A stretch of 10,043 bases of DNA, taken from positions 1 to 10,043 of the forward strand of contig CAYMLL010000284.1 in the NCBI GenBank assembly GCA_964390645.1. The letters run 5' to 3'. This document shows positions 1 through 7,185 of this stretch, piece after piece. Origin of the DNA: CAYMLL01 sp964390645. GTDB taxonomy: Bacteria; Planctomycetota; UBA8108. A program made the position numbers and the translations under genes. The notes beneath the pieces were generated by a model. The model was not told the origin of the DNA and made no database searches. It saw only the letters and a list, made by a program, of their open reading frames with translations. Every line of letters begins with the position of its first letter. Within the stretch, counting starts at the first letter, position 1.

Positions 1-1
1 C

Positions 2-2257
2 CTCATGATGGCCTCGCTGATCGCGCCGAAGCTGGAGGCCTTCGACCTCGAGAAACAGATCCTCCGCACCCTCGACCAGCGGTTCGCGGGAGACCTCGAT
101 GTCATCGAGTGGCGTCGCAAACACCACGGTTACGGCCACGAGCGCGTACTGTTCACCGGCACGTATACGCGTGCCGACGGCACTTCCCTCACGTTCCCGA
201 TCGATGGGATGGGCCACACTTGCCTGATGGTCTTCTGGTCTGAAAAGTCGCCGGACATCGCCACGTTCCTCGCCATGATCAAGGATCTGCAATTTCGCTT
301 TCCTGGGCAGCTCGAGGTCTTCAGCTTCAACCTCGACGAGCTGGCCGACGGCGGGGAGAAAACTTTGAGAGCGATGGGCCTCGACTGGACGGCCCTTTTG
401 CTGCCCGGGGGGAGAAAGAGCCAGATCTGCCGGGTCGTCGCGAGACAGGATCCGGTCGCAGTGCGGGTGAACGCACACGGACACGCTTTCCTGCCGTCGA
501 CCCTCATCGACACGCTCATCGAAGATGTGTCGATGGAGCAGAACCTCGATGATCTGCGATATCTCGCGCAGTTGCAGTCCCTGCTCGTGGGCGACTTCCT
601 GGTGAACGCCACGGGCTCGGGCAAGAAACCGGCGCGCACCGCGGAGTCGATTCCCGCGGAGACGCTCGAAGCGATGCAGGACTGTTTCATCGCTCCGCCA
701 TTGCGCTACCGGCTGACGCGCGTGGAGGCGCTGGCGAATTACGTGAAGGCAGAAAAGATCTGCCGTGATGCCATCGCGCGATACCCGAACGCGTCCGATC
801 TCTGGCTCGTGCGCAACCGCCGGATCATCGCGTTGCTGGGCATGTGGAAGCACGCGTTCGAGCCGAAGCATCTGGCGGCCGCCGTCGCGGAGGCGCGGAT
901 CGCGCTGGCCGCGTCCCCGCCTCGGGGAGCCGATATCGCAGCGCGGTTCTGTCTCGCGAAGAACGCGCTCCGGCAGGGCAAGTCTGCTCCACACATCGTG
1001 CTGTCCGAATTGATCGAAGCGGCCGGAGCCAGCGAGGCCCAGGCCTCAGCCTACGCGACGGCTGCTACCCTGGCGATGGACGTCAACGCTGTCGACCTGT
1101 TCGCGACCTATCGCGAACGGCTGCTGGAAACGTACGATGGCGATCCGGCGTTGTGGCCCGTCGTATCGTTCCTCCTCGACCAGAACCATAGCTTCCGGCT
1201 GTTCAAGGCCAACTACTACATGCCCCCGAGCCTGGCGCGCAGGATCGTGCGGGCGAAGTTGCGCAGCAATGCGGCCGCCCTCGACAGGACGCCGGGTATC
1301 CGTGGTCCGTTGAAGGCGGAGTTCAACACCCTCAGCGGAGGAAAGCTGAGCCTGCCGCAGGCGACCGACGGTAAGCTGACGCTGCTGATGTTCGTCGAGC
1401 CGCCCACCGACCCGAGCGCAGAATTTCCGACGGCCATCATCGGGGCGATCCGTGAAGATTCCCGGGGCCGGAAGATCGAGACGAAAGGGGCGATGCAACA
1501 CGCCTTCGAGTTTGCCGATCAGCACGTCAACAAGGGGCTCCAGGTAATCGCGGCCTTTCTGAGCGAAGACCCGGTCCGCCTTCAAGCGCTCGTGGAAAAG
1601 CACCAGTGGCCGTGCCAGACGGTCCTGGTCCCGGGGGGGCTCAGGAACCCGATGGTGCGTCGCCTGGGAATCCTCTCCGCGGATCGCGTGCCAAACATCG
1701 TTCTCCTCCGACCCGACGGGACCATCGCGTGGAGGCTATCGGGGATCGTGCATCCGCAATTGAGAAGCGAGGGCGTCAACGAGTTGCTTCATGTGATCGT
1801 GCGTGCGATGAAGGCCCACATCGATGTCTTCGAGATGGAGAAATCCCTCGGGGCCTTCGAGAAGGGCGAACTCGAGGAAGCCGTGCGGCTTTTTTCGGGA
1901 CCGTTCCCGCCCCCGAAAAGGCCGAAACCCGATGAGTGGACCGCTCCTCGCTTACACGGCCGCGCCCTGACTCACATGAAATTGAAGAACTGGGAGGCGG
2001 CGCTGGCCGACATCGATGCGGCCATCGAGGCGCACCAGTGGGTATACAACGCCAAGAAGCCGTGCGTGTGCCAGCGCGTGGCGCAACTGCGGCTGACCAG
2101 GGCGACCGTCCTCGAGCAGCTGGGGCGAACGCAAGAAGCGGAAGAGGCGCGGCAGCAAGCGGCCGACGCGAGGACATCGCATGGTGCGTCGCGTGCCGGC
2201 CGGATCCACGACAAATTGGAATCGCTGCACAGCAAGGGGAGCGAAGTAGGGCCGTGA
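2..2257 (+). CDS. Gene A: 5'-truncated secreted-type protein with two CXXC-less thioredoxin-like domains and TPR-like helices
   Basis: The last 751 residues of a longer protein. The frame is open to the left edge, and the first visible codons (L-M-M-A-S) match residues 173-177 of the downstream paralogue B, so about 170 N-terminal residues, probably including a signal peptide, lie outside the window; the ATGs at 5 and 8 are internal. Domain order follows B: a thioredoxin-like domain (GHTCLMVFWSEKS, ending in DPVAVRVNAHG), a helical middle with TPR-like pairs (ANYVKAEKICRDAIARYP), a second thioredoxin-like domain (LTLLMFVEPP, WPC, VPGG, RVPNIVLLRPDG), and a C-terminal TPR (NWEAALADIDAAI). Where TlpA proteins carry CXXC, this protein has S-P-D-I and T-D-P-S, so disulfide reductase activity is unlikely. 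The family is recognised only as TlpA/thioredoxin-like fold; the role is unknown. A protein-binding or scaffold role outside the cytoplasm is inference. The stop overlaps the start of B. Confidence -1.
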   Translation, partial: LMMASLIAPKLEAFDLEKQILRTLDQRFAGDLDVIEWRRKHHGYGHERVLFTGTYTRADGTSLTFPIDGMGHTCLMVFWSEKSPDIATFLAMIKDLQFRFPGQLEVFSFNLDELADGGEKTLRAMGLDWTALLLPGGRKSQICRVVARQDPVAVRVNAHGHAFLPSTLIDTLIEDVSMEQNLDDLRYLAQLQSLLVGDFLVNATGSGKKPARTAESIPAETLEAMQDCFIAPPLRYRLTRVEALANYVKAEKICRDAIARYPNASDLWLVRNRRIIALLGMWKHAFEPKHLAAAVAEARIALAASPPRGADIAARFCLAKNALRQGKSAPHIVLSELIEAAGASEAQASAYATAATLAMDVNAVDLFATYRERLLETYDGDPALWPVVSFLLDQNHSFRLFKANYYMPPSLARRIVRAKLRSNAAALDRTPGIRGPLKAEFNTLSGGKLSLPQATDGKLTLLMFVEPPTDPSAEFPTAIIGAIREDSRGRKIETKGAMQHAFEFADQHVNKGLQVIAAFLSEDPVRLQALVEKHQWPCQTVLVPGGLRNPMVRRLGILSADRVPNIVLLRPDGTIAWRLSGIVHPQLRSEGVNELLHVIVRAMKAHIDVFEMEKSLGAFEKGELEEAVRLFSGPFPPPKRPKPDEWTAPRLHGRALTHMKLKNWEAALADIDAAIEAHQWVYNAKKPCVCQRVAQLRLTRATVLEQLGRTQEAEEARQQAADARTSHGASRAGRIHDKLESLHSKGSEVGP
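2254..2257 (+). other. GTGA stop/start overlap coupling A to B
   Basis: The TGA of gene A (2255-2257) overlaps the GTG start of gene B (2254-2256). A purine-rich AGGGGA at 2235-2240 lies 13 bases upstream, which is long for a Shine-Dalgarno spacing, so B is probably translated largely by ribosomes finishing A. The overlap also fixes the start of B: the in-frame ATG at 1936 would run 322 bases inside A in another frame, and the residues after the GTG form a clean signal peptide. Confidence -1.
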
Positions 2258-5010
2258 AGAGCCGAGCGAAAGCCCACGGTTTTCCGGCGCTGTGCTCGGC
2301 GGTTCTGCTGGCGCTCGCTATCTTCTGTGTCGCCGACGCGTTGACCGCTTCCCCGTCGGGTATCCCCGAAAAGGAGATTGCCGCGCTGCGGAGCGAACTG
2401 GCCGAGGCGGGCGAGGCGAAGTCGGCGACGAGAAAACGGCGTGCTTACAAGAGCGTCGTCCGTGCCGGGAAAACTCTGCTCAGGAAATCTCCGGCGGCAC
2501 CTGAACGTTGGCGCGTTCTGGATATCGTGCTCCAGAGTCAGAAGCGATTGCTCGTTCTCGAGAACTCTCGAAGCCATCGCGAAGCCCTTCTTGAAACCTG
2601 CGGCAAGCTGGCCGAGGCGCCCGACGAGTTCGCGGTTCTGCGCCTGGAGGCAGATCTGCTTCTTTCGGAGAGAGAGCTGTCGCTCAGGAACGCGGATGTC
2701 AACGAGCGAGCCCATGCGCTCGAGGAGCTGATCGCACGCTACCGCGATACGCCGGGGGAGGCGAAGAGCCTCATGATGGCCTCACAGATCGCACCGAAGC
2801 TCGAGGCCTTCGACCTGGAGACCCGAATCCTCCGCGCCATGCAGGAGCGATTCGCGGATCATCACGGTGTCATCGAGTTCCGTCGGAAGAGCCTCTCGGC
2901 CGGACGCATCGAAGCGCTCTTCCGGGGCACCTTTACGCTCGTGGATGGAACCTCGCTGAGCTTCCCGGTCGATCGGATGGGCCATCCGTGCCTCATGGTG
3001 TTCTGGTCGAAAAAGACGCGGGGATTCGAGGTCGCCCTGAAGAAGATCAACGAGCATCAGGAGCAGTATCCGGATCGCTTCGACTTCTACAGCCTCAATC
3101 TGGACGAGCTGCCCGACGCGGGCGAAGCGACCCTCCGCGCCCTGGAGCTCGACTGGACGGTGATGAGGTTGCCGGGCGGCAGGAAAAATCAGACCTTCCG
3201 CACCTATGGCCGAAGAGAGCCGGTCAGCATCCTGGTCAACGCGTACGGCTACACCCTCCTGACACCGACCAACAACTACGGGCGCGGTCACGGCGGCTCC
3301 GTGAGCCCTTACAAGATCGACAAGGTCAGGATTACCAGTGAACGCTACCTGGCGCAGATCCAGTCGCTGCTCATCGGCGATTTTCTCGTGGCCGCTTCTG
3401 GAGATCTTGAATCGGACGGGTTGACCGCATCGCTTCGAGCGATCGAGGACCTCTTTGTCGCAGCACCCTTCCGATACCGGCTGGCGCGCAAGGAAGCACA
3501 GGCGAATTACGAGAAGGCCGCGCAACTCTGCGCGGAAACCGTCACGCGGTATCCGCGGGACCCGGATCTCTGGCGCGTGCGCCATCGCAGGATCATCGCC
3601 CTCCTGGGGATGTGGAAGATGAGTGGCGAGCCGAAGTATCTCGAAGATGCCGTCGAAGAGTCACACGCTTCGTTGGCTGCTCCCTTACCCGAAGGAGCCG
3701 ACGTCGTGCCGCGCTTCTGCCTGGCGAAGAGATCGCTTCGAGCGGGTGGGGCCGATGCGAAGTCGATCTTGTCTGACTTGGTCGAAGACGCCGGAGGAAG
3801 CCAGGCGTCCGGGTCAGCCGTGGCGGCGGCCACCATCCTGGCCCTGGATGCCAGCTCGCGAGAGCTCCACGATCATTACCGCGACATTCTTCTCGAGAAG
3901 CACGCCGACGATCCCTCGATGTGGCCCGTGGTGGGCTTTCTTCGTGATCGCTTCCATACCCTGGACCTCTTGAAGGTCAAGCTCAGCCGTCCGGAGCGCC
4001 GCGTCCGGAGTCGCTATGGCGATATCGTTTCGCCGCGTGCCCATGCCATCAACCATGGCTTGGATGCGATGACCAATCGGCTGCCGGATATCGCGCTCGA
4101 GACATTCGACGGCGAGACCTTGAGCCTGCCAAGGGACGCCGAGGGCAAATTGACCCTGCTTCTGTTCGTCGAGCCGCCGGCCGACCCGGAGGCCGACTTT
4201 CCCGCAGTCCTGGATCGACAAGGCCGGCCCACAAAGAATGATCCCATACGAAACGTCATGGGATTTTCCCTTGAGATGGCCGACCGGCATATCCACAAGG
4301 AGGTCGAGGTGATCGCGGCTTTTCTGTGCGACGATGCCGACCGGGTCCGGGCGCTGATGGAGAAGAACGAATGGCCGTGTCGGGCCGTTTTCGTTCCGGG
4401 CGGCCTGAACAACCCGCTGGTGCGGCAGCTGGGCATCCTCTCCGCGGACCGTATCCCCAACGTCTTCCTGCTCCGCCGTGACGGCTCGATCGCCTGGCAC
4501 GTCTCGGGCTTCTCCTACAAATCCGATTTCGGTTACCCGTTCGCGATTCGACTCGCCATGAAAGTCCACATCGAGGTGTGCGACACAGAGCTCGCCTACA
4601 AGGCCCTCGCCGACGGCGATTTCGAGACGGCGAAGAGCGTTTTCTCAGGGCCCTTCCTTCCCGAGAAGGACGAGCGCTACCGGTGGCGTGCGCCCCGGTT
4701 TCACGGGCGGGCTCTGGCGAACGTGGGGCTCGAGAATTGGGAGGCAGCGCTCGCGGACATCGACACGGCCATCGCCTCGCACGGAACAGAATTCGACCAG
4801 GGCGAGGATCGCCCCTGTGAAAGCAGGGCGGGCCTGCGTCGCACGAGGGCGACGATCCTGGAAAAACTCGGCCGGGAGGAGGAAGCCAAAGCGGCTCGGG
4901 AGGCCGCCGCGGTCTCTCCTTCAGCGTATCCCAGCTCGCCTTACGAGTTGTTTCACGGCAAACTGGATAAACTGGCACTTCAGAGAGACAGCGCTGGCGA
5001 AGGGGGATGA
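2254..5010 (+). CDS. Gene B: secreted protein with two CXXC-less thioredoxin-like domains in a TPR-like scaffold
   Basis: A 918-residue protein from a GTG start. Residues 1-32 form a signal peptide (basic MKSRAKAH, then a hydrophobic stretch ending at A-L-T-A). Residues about 35-220 are mostly helical and TPR-like. Thioredoxin-like domain 1 spans about 224-340: F250-W251 occupies the usual FW position but the CXXC site reads T-R-G-F. It is followed by PGG 307-309 and Pro323 in EPVSILVNAYG, the cis-proline position. Residues about 350-600 are helical, with ANYEKAAQLCAETVTRYP. Domain 2 spans about 610-755: LLLFVEPP with no CXXC, WPC 707-709, PGG 715-717, and cis-Pro735 in RIPNVFLLRRDG. Two TPR-like units close the protein (about 815-845 and 860-890). 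By eye about half of its residues match gene A. The fold call (TlpA/thioredoxin-like) is fairly sure; the function is unknown. Export is inferred from the signal peptide, and redox chemistry is unlikely. Confidence -1.
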   Translation: MKSRAKAHGFPALCSAVLLALAIFCVADALTASPSGIPEKEIAALRSELAEAGEAKSATRKRRAYKSVVRAGKTLLRKSPAAPERWRVLDIVLQSQKRLLVLENSRSHREALLETCGKLAEAPDEFAVLRLEADLLLSERELSLRNADVNERAHALEELIARYRDTPGEAKSLMMASQIAPKLEAFDLETRILRAMQERFADHHGVIEFRRKSLSAGRIEALFRGTFTLVDGTSLSFPVDRMGHPCLMVFWSKKTRGFEVALKKINEHQEQYPDRFDFYSLNLDELPDAGEATLRALELDWTVMRLPGGRKNQTFRTYGRREPVSILVNAYGYTLLTPTNNYGRGHGGSVSPYKIDKVRITSERYLAQIQSLLIGDFLVAASGDLESDGLTASLRAIEDLFVAAPFRYRLARKEAQANYEKAAQLCAETVTRYPRDPDLWRVRHRRIIALLGMWKMSGEPKYLEDAVEESHASLAAPLPEGADVVPRFCLAKRSLRAGGADAKSILSDLVEDAGGSQASGSAVAAATILALDASSRELHDHYRDILLEKHADDPSMWPVVGFLRDRFHTLDLLKVKLSRPERRVRSRYGDIVSPRAHAINHGLDAMTNRLPDIALETFDGETLSLPRDAEGKLTLLLFVEPPADPEADFPAVLDRQGRPTKNDPIRNVMGFSLEMADRHIHKEVEVIAAFLCDDADRVRALMEKNEWPCRAVFVPGGLNNPLVRQLGILSADRIPNVFLLRRDGSIAWHVSGFSYKSDFGYPFAIRLAMKVHIEVCDTELAYKALADGDFETAKSVFSGPFLPEKDERYRWRAPRFHGRALANVGLENWEAALADIDTAIASHGTEFDQGEDRPCESRAGLRRTRATILEKLGREEEAKAAREAAAVSPSAYPSSPYELFHGKLDKLALQRDSAGEGG

Positions 5011-5057
5011 GAAACAAAGCTCCCGAGTTCCAGTATCAGAGCGGACCATCCGGATGA
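5007..5057 (+). CDS. Possible 16-codon relay ORF between B and C
   Basis: An ATG at 5007-5009 overlaps the stop of B (ATGA), and this frame ends at a TGA at 5055-5057 that itself overlaps the ATG at 5054 (again ATGA). The predicted peptide is MRNKAPEFQYQSGPSG. A purine run, AGGGGG, abuts the first ATG directly, too close for an ideal ribosome binding site. It resembles no known peptide. It may be chance, or it may carry terminating ribosomes from B to the start of C. Low confidence as a real gene. Confidence -1.
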   Translation: MRNKAPEFQYQSGPSG

Positions 5058-6958
5058 CGATGCGGCTTCACCTCATGAAAAGACTCTCAATCAGCGGCCT
5101 CTTCCCGTTCGTTTCGGTTTTGCTTCCGTTCCTCGGTGACGTGTCGGTAGCGGCGGGAAAAGGGGGCGAAGTCACGCTCAACCCGCAGGGCGAGAAGCTG
5201 CTCGCGACTTACACCGAGATGCTCGACTCGCTGCAGGTGGAGATCACCGCTGCCGCGCCGACCATCGACGAGCAGAAGAAGGCGGCATTCCTCGCCGCCC
5301 ACGCGGCGGTCGCGAAGGTTCCTGCTCCGCCCAATTCGGGTAAGCTGAAGGTTCCGCCGCCGCGTTACGCCGATTCGAACCCGCCCTACAAGAAAGCGCA
5401 GGCGAACGCATTGCTGGCGGCGCGCGCGATCCTGCCAGATGTCGCTGCCTTTCTGGGAAGCAACCGACTGCATGGCAAGCTGCTCCAGTGCGCCCTCCTC
5501 CGCCATGCCACGCCCCGCGGGCTCGCGGTGTTCGCACAACAAGGGGTGGAGTCGGAAGAGAGAATCGCTGAGCTGCTCGCCGATGAAGCCTTGGTGAAGC
5601 AGATCATGGAGATGGGCGGCGCCTTCGAGGGCAAGTACGGCCAGGCCATGCAAATCTACGCGGCCATCCAGAAGGCCAGCGAACACGCCCGCGACGGGTT
5701 CCTTCAACGTCTGGCCCTCGGCAGCGCGCTCGAGCATCCCGATGGCAACATCAAGGAAGACGGCAAGACCGCGGCCGAGATCATGGTGGCGATGTACCTC
5801 AACTACGAGCAGGCCTACTTCGACAAGAAGCTGGACCCGGCTTTCGCTACCTACGCGGATTTCGAGTACCGCTTCATCTTCCCGCATCGTTCGGTGGAGG
5901 ATGTGGCCTGGCTGCGGGAGACGATTCGCAACTACCGCCCGGACCACATCGTGATGGACGACTACAAGTGGCGGTACGTGCGCATCGTGAGAACCGACAT
6001 TCCTTACACGAGCAACGTCAAGAGGCCGGTGAGACCCGATTTGGGTCTGACCAGGATGCAGGACTATTTCCTCGAGGGTGGGATCTGCGGCCCTCGTGCA
6101 TTCGCGGGCAAGCTCTCGACCGCCGCCTTCGGGATCCCGACTCGCGGTGCCCGCCAGACCGGCCACGCCGCGATGAGCCACTGGACCCCGGACGGGTGGA
6201 CGGTCTGTCTGGGTGCATGGTGGAGCATGAATCGATGGCGCGGTCGTTGCGGGCTCGACTTTCTTCTCGAAACGAAGGCGCGCAGAGTTCCGGCTGACTA
6301 CATCAAGGTGCTGCGAGCACAGTGGCTCGGCGATGCGTTCGGCGAGGAAGTCGTGCATGGGATGAACTACGGCGTCGGCGGCGGACTCTGGAATGCCTTG
6401 GCTTTCTATCAGAAGATGGCGACCGTCGAAGACGCCGAGATCGCGGAAGTCGAGATGACCGGTGCGGAGCTCGCGGAGTCCAATTCCGAAGCGACGGCCG
6501 AAACGGTCGTCCAGATCGAGATGAAGGACGCGGACAAGACGATCGTGATCGGCGAAGACGGCGTCATCACGATTCCGGCCGCCGCTTGTTCTTCCCCCAA
6601 GAGCACGGAGAAGATCCGCTTCATGAAAAGTATCGATGGCGGGATCCAGGTGCACTACAACCTCGCCGGCAAACGCCCCGAGCTTCTCCGATACACGGTC
6701 CAGGCTCCGGCAGCCGGGAAATACGAACTGACCGTGAAGGTCGTGACGGTGGCGATTAACGGAGGCTTTCTCCTCCGTCTGAACCGAAGAACCATGGTCG
6801 ACCTCGAGGTTCCCTTCACGCGAGGGAAGTGGGAACGCACCCAGCCCGTCACCGTCGACCTGAAGAGAGGGAGAAACTCCCTACAGTTCACCATGAAGAC
6901 TCCCAACAAGGGTCTGAGCATCAAGGAATTCACGCTGACGCCGGCGAAACAGAGATAG
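5054..6958 (+). CDS. Gene C: secreted transglutaminase-like protein with C-terminal beta-sandwich module
   Basis: A 634-residue protein counted from ATG 5054. That start was chosen for AGAGCGGA (5038-5045) 8 bases upstream and the ATGA overlap with the relay ORF; ATGs at 5060 and 5075 are alternatives. Residues up to about 34 form a signal peptide ending V-S-V-A-A. Residues about 40-320 are largely helical and unrecognised. The core at about 337-395 resembles the transglutaminase-like cysteine fold: GGICGPRAF with Cys345, then FGIPTRGARQTGHAAM with His371, then a Trp-rich strand. The third catalytic residue (usually Asp) is not evident: VCLGAWW stands where it is expected. An acidic linker (about 460-520) leads to a beta-rich tail (about 540-630) resembling galactose-binding or CBM-like sandwiches. 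Such proteins may crosslink or hydrolyse peptide amides, or may only bind. Position and export suggest it works with A and B; the substrate is unknown. Confidence -1.
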   Translation: MTMRLHLMKRLSISGLFPFVSVLLPFLGDVSVAAGKGGEVTLNPQGEKLLATYTEMLDSLQVEITAAAPTIDEQKKAAFLAAHAAVAKVPAPPNSGKLKVPPPRYADSNPPYKKAQANALLAARAILPDVAAFLGSNRLHGKLLQCALLRHATPRGLAVFAQQGVESEERIAELLADEALVKQIMEMGGAFEGKYGQAMQIYAAIQKASEHARDGFLQRLALGSALEHPDGNIKEDGKTAAEIMVAMYLNYEQAYFDKKLDPAFATYADFEYRFIFPHRSVEDVAWLRETIRNYRPDHIVMDDYKWRYVRIVRTDIPYTSNVKRPVRPDLGLTRMQDYFLEGGICGPRAFAGKLSTAAFGIPTRGARQTGHAAMSHWTPDGWTVCLGAWWSMNRWRGRCGLDFLLETKARRVPADYIKVLRAQWLGDAFGEEVVHGMNYGVGGGLWNALAFYQKMATVEDAEIAEVEMTGAELAESNSEATAETVVQIEMKDADKTIVIGEDGVITIPAAACSSPKSTEKIRFMKSIDGGIQVHYNLAGKRPELLRYTVQAPAAGKYELTVKVVTVAINGGFLLRLNRRTMVDLEVPFTRGKWERTQPVTVDLKRGRNSLQFTMKTPNKGLSIKEFTLTPAKQR

Positions 6959-7099
6959 AAGGATCGCGTAGCTGCTTCCCCGGGGCATCCGGGACAAGAC
7001 ACGACGAGTTCTCGCGCACCTCGATGCGAGCGCTCGTTCGATCGAGCCCGTCGCCCGTTCTGCGATCCGGTCGCACGTGTTGTGTCGAGTCCGACGCGT
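6959..7099. other. Intergenic remnant between gene C and the insertion sequence
   Basis: 141 bases without a convincing gene or promoter. A weak bulged hairpin (6977-6994, TCCC and GGGA arms) follows the stop of C but has no T-run, so it is not a clear terminator. A 10-base palindrome CGAGCGCTCG lies at 7027-7036 and could be chance in GC-rich DNA. Confidence -1.
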
Positions 7100-7118
7100 G
7101 GCGTTGGTGCATGAATAG
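7100..7118 (+). repeat. Left terminal inverted repeat (IRL)
   Basis: GGCGTTGGTGCATGAATAG. It matches the reverse complement of the right end at 15 of 19 positions, including an uninterrupted TGCATGAAT. It sets the left boundary of the element. Confidence -1.
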
Positions 7119-7149
7119 CTCTTGCCTGCCGAGATGGGCGAATCGAGAC

Positions 7150-7170
7150 TGTCGAGCAATCGACATTTTT
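7150..7170 (+). terminator. Hairpin plus T-run in the transposase leader
   Basis: A perfect 6-bp stem TGTCGA/TCGACA closed by a GCAA tetraloop (7150-7165), followed by TTTTT (7166-7170), three bases before the AGGAGG ribosome binding site. It has the form of a short intrinsic terminator, but the stem is short and only moderately GC-rich, so it is probably weak. Insertion sequences often carry such structures to stop outside transcripts from over-expressing transposase; that role is inferred here. Confidence -1.
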
Positions 7171-7185
7171 CGAGGAGGTCCTTCG

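Noticed and set aside
1936..2253. In-frame extension of gene B to an ATG at 1936
   Set aside because: It would overlap gene A by 322 bases in another frame, the encoded residues are low-complexity Arg/Gly/Ala typical of a shadow frame, and the GTG at 2254 is followed at once by a good signal peptide.
4688..5053. In-frame extension of gene C to an ATG at 4688
   Set aside because: It lies inside gene B in another frame and gives Arg-rich shadow sequence; the signal peptide begins only after 5054.
5087..6655. Long minus-strand frame of 522 codons opposite gene C
   Set aside because: It is a shadow of GC-rich coding sequence: it mirrors gene C, is rich in Arg/His/Leu, has no recognisable domain, and gene C has clear motifs and a signal peptide.
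6829..7185. Longer transposase start inside gene C
   Set aside because: It would start outside the insertion sequence; family alignment and the AGGAGG site support ATG 7186.
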